Positions 61,747 to 64,000 of a stretch of DNA of 64,000 nucleotides are shown here, one piece after another. Source of the DNA: an uncultured Treponema sp. (GTDB lineage Bacteria > Spirochaetota > Spirochaetia > Treponematales > Treponemataceae); contig CALFIX010000049.1 in NCBI GenBank assembly GCA_937877515.1, positions 18,818-82,817 on the forward strand. Reading direction: 5' to 3'. The position numbers and the translations under genes were made by a program. The notes beneath the pieces were generated by a model, which did no database searches, had not been told where the DNA came from, and saw only the letters and a program-made list of their open reading frames with translations. Each line of letters starts with the position of its first letter. The first letter of the stretch is position 1.

Positions 61747-61775
61747 TTGCAATGTTTTATGTATTTTTGTATAAT
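61747..61775 (+). promoter_or_regulatory. Promoter of the citrate synthase gene
   Basis: TTGCAA (61747-61752) and a perfect TATAAT (61770-61775) are 17 bases apart, about 60 bases before the start codon. Confidence 0.7.
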
Positions 61776-61838
61776 TATAAAAAAAATCCGAGTGGTAAAT
61801 GCATATTTATTCAGTATTTAAAGTGTAGGGGGAAATAA

Positions 61839-63269
61839 ATGATTGATTCATTTTTGCAGGATAACAGTTTTCTTTCTAAGCTTAGCCTTTTGGCTCAAAA
61901 CAATGACCCCATAGATGTTTCTTTGTATCAGAAATACGACGTTAAGCGCGGCCTCCGCTATGCAGACGGTCGCGGTGTTCTGGTTGGTCTGACCCGCATT
62001 GGTGATGTTGTAGGCTACGAAGTTGATAAAGACGGTAACAAGGTCGCTGTTCCCGGTAAGCTTATTTATCGCGGCTATAACGTAGAAGACATTGTTAAGG
62101 ACGCTGCAAAGCATCACCAGTTTGGGTATGAGCAGTGCGTATACCTTCTTTTGTTTGGAGAGCTTCCAACAGAAAAGCAGCTTGAAGAATTTAATTATTA
62201 TCTGGGACGCGTGCGCACTCTGCCTCCTAATTTTACGGAAGACATGATTATGAAGGCTCCAAGTGCAGATATAATGAATAAAATTGCACGTGGTGTCTTG
62301 GCCTCCTACTCTTATGATAATGCTCCGGAAGAGCGAAATATTGTAAATGTTTTGCGTCAGTGTATAGAGCTTATAAGTCGCTTTGGAACTTTAGCGGCTT
62401 ACGGTTATCAGGCAAAGAGAAGGTACTATGACGGAAAGAGTATGTATATTCATAATCCTGACCCAGCCTTAAGTACAGCAGAAAACTTCCTTCGCCTTAT
62501 AAGAAATGACAAAAGCTATACTCGCCTTGAAGCAGAAATTTTGGATCTAGCTCTTATCTTACATGCTGAACACGGTGGCGGTAACAACTCTTCTTTAACG
62601 ATACATGTTGTTTCTTCTGCAGATACAGATACATACTCTGCTGTAGCAGCCGCTGTGGGCTCCCTTAAGGGGCGTCGTCATGGTGGAGCAAACATCCGCG
62701 TTATGGAAATGATGGACGACATAAAGGCAAATGTAAAAGACTGGACGAACGAACAGGAAATTCGTGACTATCTTTGTAAGATTGCAGACAAAAAGGCTTT
62801 TGACCATACAGGTCTTATTTATGGTCAGGGGCATGCGGTTTATACAATTAGTGATCCTCGTACAACTTTGCTTCGCGATAAAGCTAGCGAACTTGCAAAA
62901 GAAAAGGGCATGGAAGAAGAGTTTAATTTGTACCGCATTATAGAACGCCTTGCTCCTGAAGTTTTATACGAAAAGCATGGAGACAAAAAGCGCATCTGTA
63001 CAAACGTAGACTTTTATTCAGGCTTTGTTTATAGCATGTTAAATATTCCCCGTGAACTTTTTACACCTATATTTGCCATTGCCCGTATTGCAGGCTGGAG
63101 TGCTCACCGCATAGAAGAAATTGTAGCAGGCGGTCGTATTTATCGTCCTGCATACAAAAATGTTTCTGAAGAGCGTGAATACATTCCTATAGAAAAACGT
63201 GTTGCACACGAAGTTGGAAGTGCTCCAGAAAAAGATGATGCAGTTGTAATAAGTGGTCCAAGTGATTAA
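61839..63269 (+). CDS. gltA: Citrate synthase
   Basis: A 476-residue citrate synthase with catalytic His in ILHAEHGGGNNSS, His in GQGHAVYTISDPR and Asp in CTNVDFYSGFVYSML. The first 60 residues extend beyond the minimal fold. It condenses oxaloacetate and acetyl-CoA. In a fermentative spirochaete the likely role is the oxidative branch to 2-oxoglutarate, hence glutamate and, through argJBD, arginine. GGGGGAAA is only a weak ribosome binding site before the ATG. A methylcitrate synthase activity cannot be excluded. Confidence 0.9.
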   Translation: MIDSFLQDNSFLSKLSLLAQNNDPIDVSLYQKYDVKRGLRYADGRGVLVGLTRIGDVVGYEVDKDGNKVAVPGKLIYRGYNVEDIVKDAAKHHQFGYEQCVYLLLFGELPTEKQLEEFNYYLGRVRTLPPNFTEDMIMKAPSADIMNKIARGVLASYSYDNAPEERNIVNVLRQCIELISRFGTLAAYGYQAKRRYYDGKSMYIHNPDPALSTAENFLRLIRNDKSYTRLEAEILDLALILHAEHGGGNNSSLTIHVVSSADTDTYSAVAAAVGSLKGRRHGGANIRVMEMMDDIKANVKDWTNEQEIRDYLCKIADKKAFDHTGLIYGQGHAVYTISDPRTTLLRDKASELAKEKGMEEEFNLYRIIERLAPEVLYEKHGDKKRICTNVDFYSGFVYSMLNIPRELFTPIFAIARIAGWSAHRIEEIVAGGRIYRPAYKNVSEEREYIPIEKRVAHEVGSAPEKDDAVVISGPSD

Positions 63270-63278
63270 AATTAAGCT

Positions 63279-63779
63279 ATGGAATTTTACTGCGTAATGG
63301 TAGAGACAGGCAAGGAAAAAGCTTTTAAGGCTCTTGCTGAAAAAGCTGTTCCCTGTGTGTCTTTTTATTTTTTTGAGCGGACGTTAAAAACAAATAAAGG
63401 AAAGCTTTTTGATGCTCCTCTTTTTCCCGGATATTTATTCTTTTCCTGCGAAAGCTTAACGCCCTCTCTTGTTGCGGATTTACGGAATATCGACGGCTTT
63501 TATCGTATTTTGCGCGAAACTTCTGAGCCTACAAAAATTTTAGGCGAAGAATTAGATGAGCTAAAGTTATTCATTCATAATGGCGAGCGCTGGGGCATTT
63601 CTAAAGTTCAGTTTTTGCCCGGACAGAACATAAAAGTAATATCAGGACCACTTTTAGGTTTAGAAGGAAAAATCTATAAAATAAATAAAAAGAAAAAACA
63701 CATTACAGTTATATCTTCTTTAATGAACGACGGAAAACGATTTGACTTACTGTATGAAGATGTTGTTATTGTAGAATAA
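63279..63779 (+). CDS. NusG-family antitermination paralogue (LoaP/RfaH-like)
   Basis: A 166-residue protein with an NGN domain (about 1-100: MEFYCVMVETGKEKAFKALAE, LFPGYLFFSCE) and a KOW domain (about 112-150: GPLLGLEGKIYKI). It is shorter and more divergent than housekeeping NusG, and it is not next to secE or rplK. Specialised paralogues of this type (LoaP, RfaH, UpxY) ride RNA polymerase through long polysaccharide or secondary-metabolite operons that usually begin just downstream. Here the following 164 bases hold no gene and then an insertion-sequence end. It starts nine bases after the citrate synthase gene. Confidence 0.8.
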   Translation: MEFYCVMVETGKEKAFKALAEKAVPCVSFYFFERTLKTNKGKLFDAPLFPGYLFFSCESLTPSLVADLRNIDGFYRILRETSEPTKILGEELDELKLFIHNGERWGISKVQFLPGQNIKVISGPLLGLEGKIYKINKKKKHITVISSLMNDGKRFDLLYEDVVIVE

Positions 63780-63855
63780 TTAGATTGATTTTTTTTAGTT
63801 ATTTTTTTAAGCGAAAATTTGTTCTATACATAAGATGAGCGTTTTTACACTTGCC

Positions 63856-63884
63856 TTGACTTTTTATATCTATTCTGATATTTT
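63856..63884 (+). promoter_or_regulatory. Possible promoter between the NusG paralogue and the IS end
   Basis: TTGACT (63856-63861) and TATTTT (63879-63884) are 17 bases apart. It points at the IS end and may have served a gene now displaced beyond the window. Confidence 0.4.
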
Positions 63885-63943
63885 AAACGAACTTCAATTG
63901 TAACTGTTTACGAGGGGCGATGTTGGCCCATAGATAAGTGCAA

Positions 63944-64000
63944 TGTCTGAACTGACCCCATAAATTAGGACACCCACGGAGGTGTAAAATGGGGAATAAT
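63944..64000 (+). mobile_element. Left end of an IS3-family (IS150-group-like) element
   Basis: From 63944 the sequence TGTCTGAACTGACCCCATAA resembles the terminal inverted repeats of IS3-family elements, which commonly contain TGACCCCA and GGACAC. A strong GGAGG (63978-63982) and an ATG at 63989 open a reading frame (MGNN) that runs off the window, as expected for orfA. Only this one end is visible, so the family call rests on the terminus alone. Confidence 0.65.

Noticed and set aside
1..64000. CRISPR arrays, rRNA and tRNA genes, prophage or defence islands
   Set aside because: No regularly spaced direct repeats, no cloverleaf with a GGTTCGAxTCC arm, and no phage or restriction-type genes were seen by eye; a tRNAscan or CRISPR finder run would settle it.

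Overview
The window reads as a chromosomal segment of a Treponema-like spirochaete, probably a gut or rumen-type lineage. The evidence is the AT-rich DNA, the many lipoproteins with spirochaete-style lipoboxes (FVSC, LTGC, LSC, MFSC), and the gene orders. These include rimP-nusA-infB-rbfA-truB/ribF-rpsO followed by pnp, and M16 protease-dut-lptF-lptG-tgt. There is also a stand-alone HTH/EIIA regulator and a secreted starch-degrading system. Genus and lifestyle are inferred from sequence character, not from a search.

Layout. 1-6.6 kb: an inverted-repeat element, then a GH3-family adenylating enzyme, a LolA-like carrier, an MMPL exporter, a HAD phosphatase and a PlsC-type acyltransferase. Together they look like an envelope-lipid making and exporting locus. 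6.7-11.4 kb: a starch locus with a GH13 remnant, an Ig-like lipoprotein and a large MalS-like amylase lipoprotein carrying two starch-binding-like modules. 12.3-15.8 kb: the arginine genes argJ-argB-argD. 15.8-18 kb: two envelope proteins. 18-21 kb: two tandem RCK-channel paralogues with altered selectivity filters, followed by a free cyclic-nucleotide-binding protein. 21-23.8 kb: a cobalamin riboswitch with terminator, a small lipoprotein and a BtuB-like TonB receptor. 23.9-26 kb: a chemoreceptor.

26-28.3 kb: an aromatic amino acid operon (DAHP synthase, prephenate dehydrogenase) behind a leader peptide packed with Tyr/Phe/Trp codons and a classical attenuator. 28.3-36.1 kb: apt, a membrane-anchored NUC1-type nuclease, a pseudouridine synthase, a transglutaminase-like protein, the HTH-EIIA regulator, an O-acetylhomoserine sulfhydrylase and two exported proteins. 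36.1-46.1 kb: the translation and RNA operon, headed by a strong promoter and a leader terminator and containing a TruB-RibF fusion. 46.2-53.2 kb: M16 protease, dUTPase, LptF/LptG, Tgt and a HEAT-repeat protein. 53.2-59.6 kb, minus strand: DEAH helicase, CapA-like lipoprotein, phosphotransacetylase and a DUF1846 protein. 59.6-64 kb: argS, citrate synthase and a specialised NusG paralogue, ending in what looks like the left end of an IS3-family element.

The most interesting items are four. They are the aromatic attenuator, which is apparently leaderless; the split CNBD/RCK channel cassette with GYG changed to AYF and NYF; the B12-controlled uptake operon; and the TruB-RibF fusion with a degenerate kinase domain. 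Several intergenic spaces carry GC-richer palindromic elements with partly shared sequence, probably a dispersed repeat family. I saw no CRISPR array, no rRNA and no convincing tRNA.
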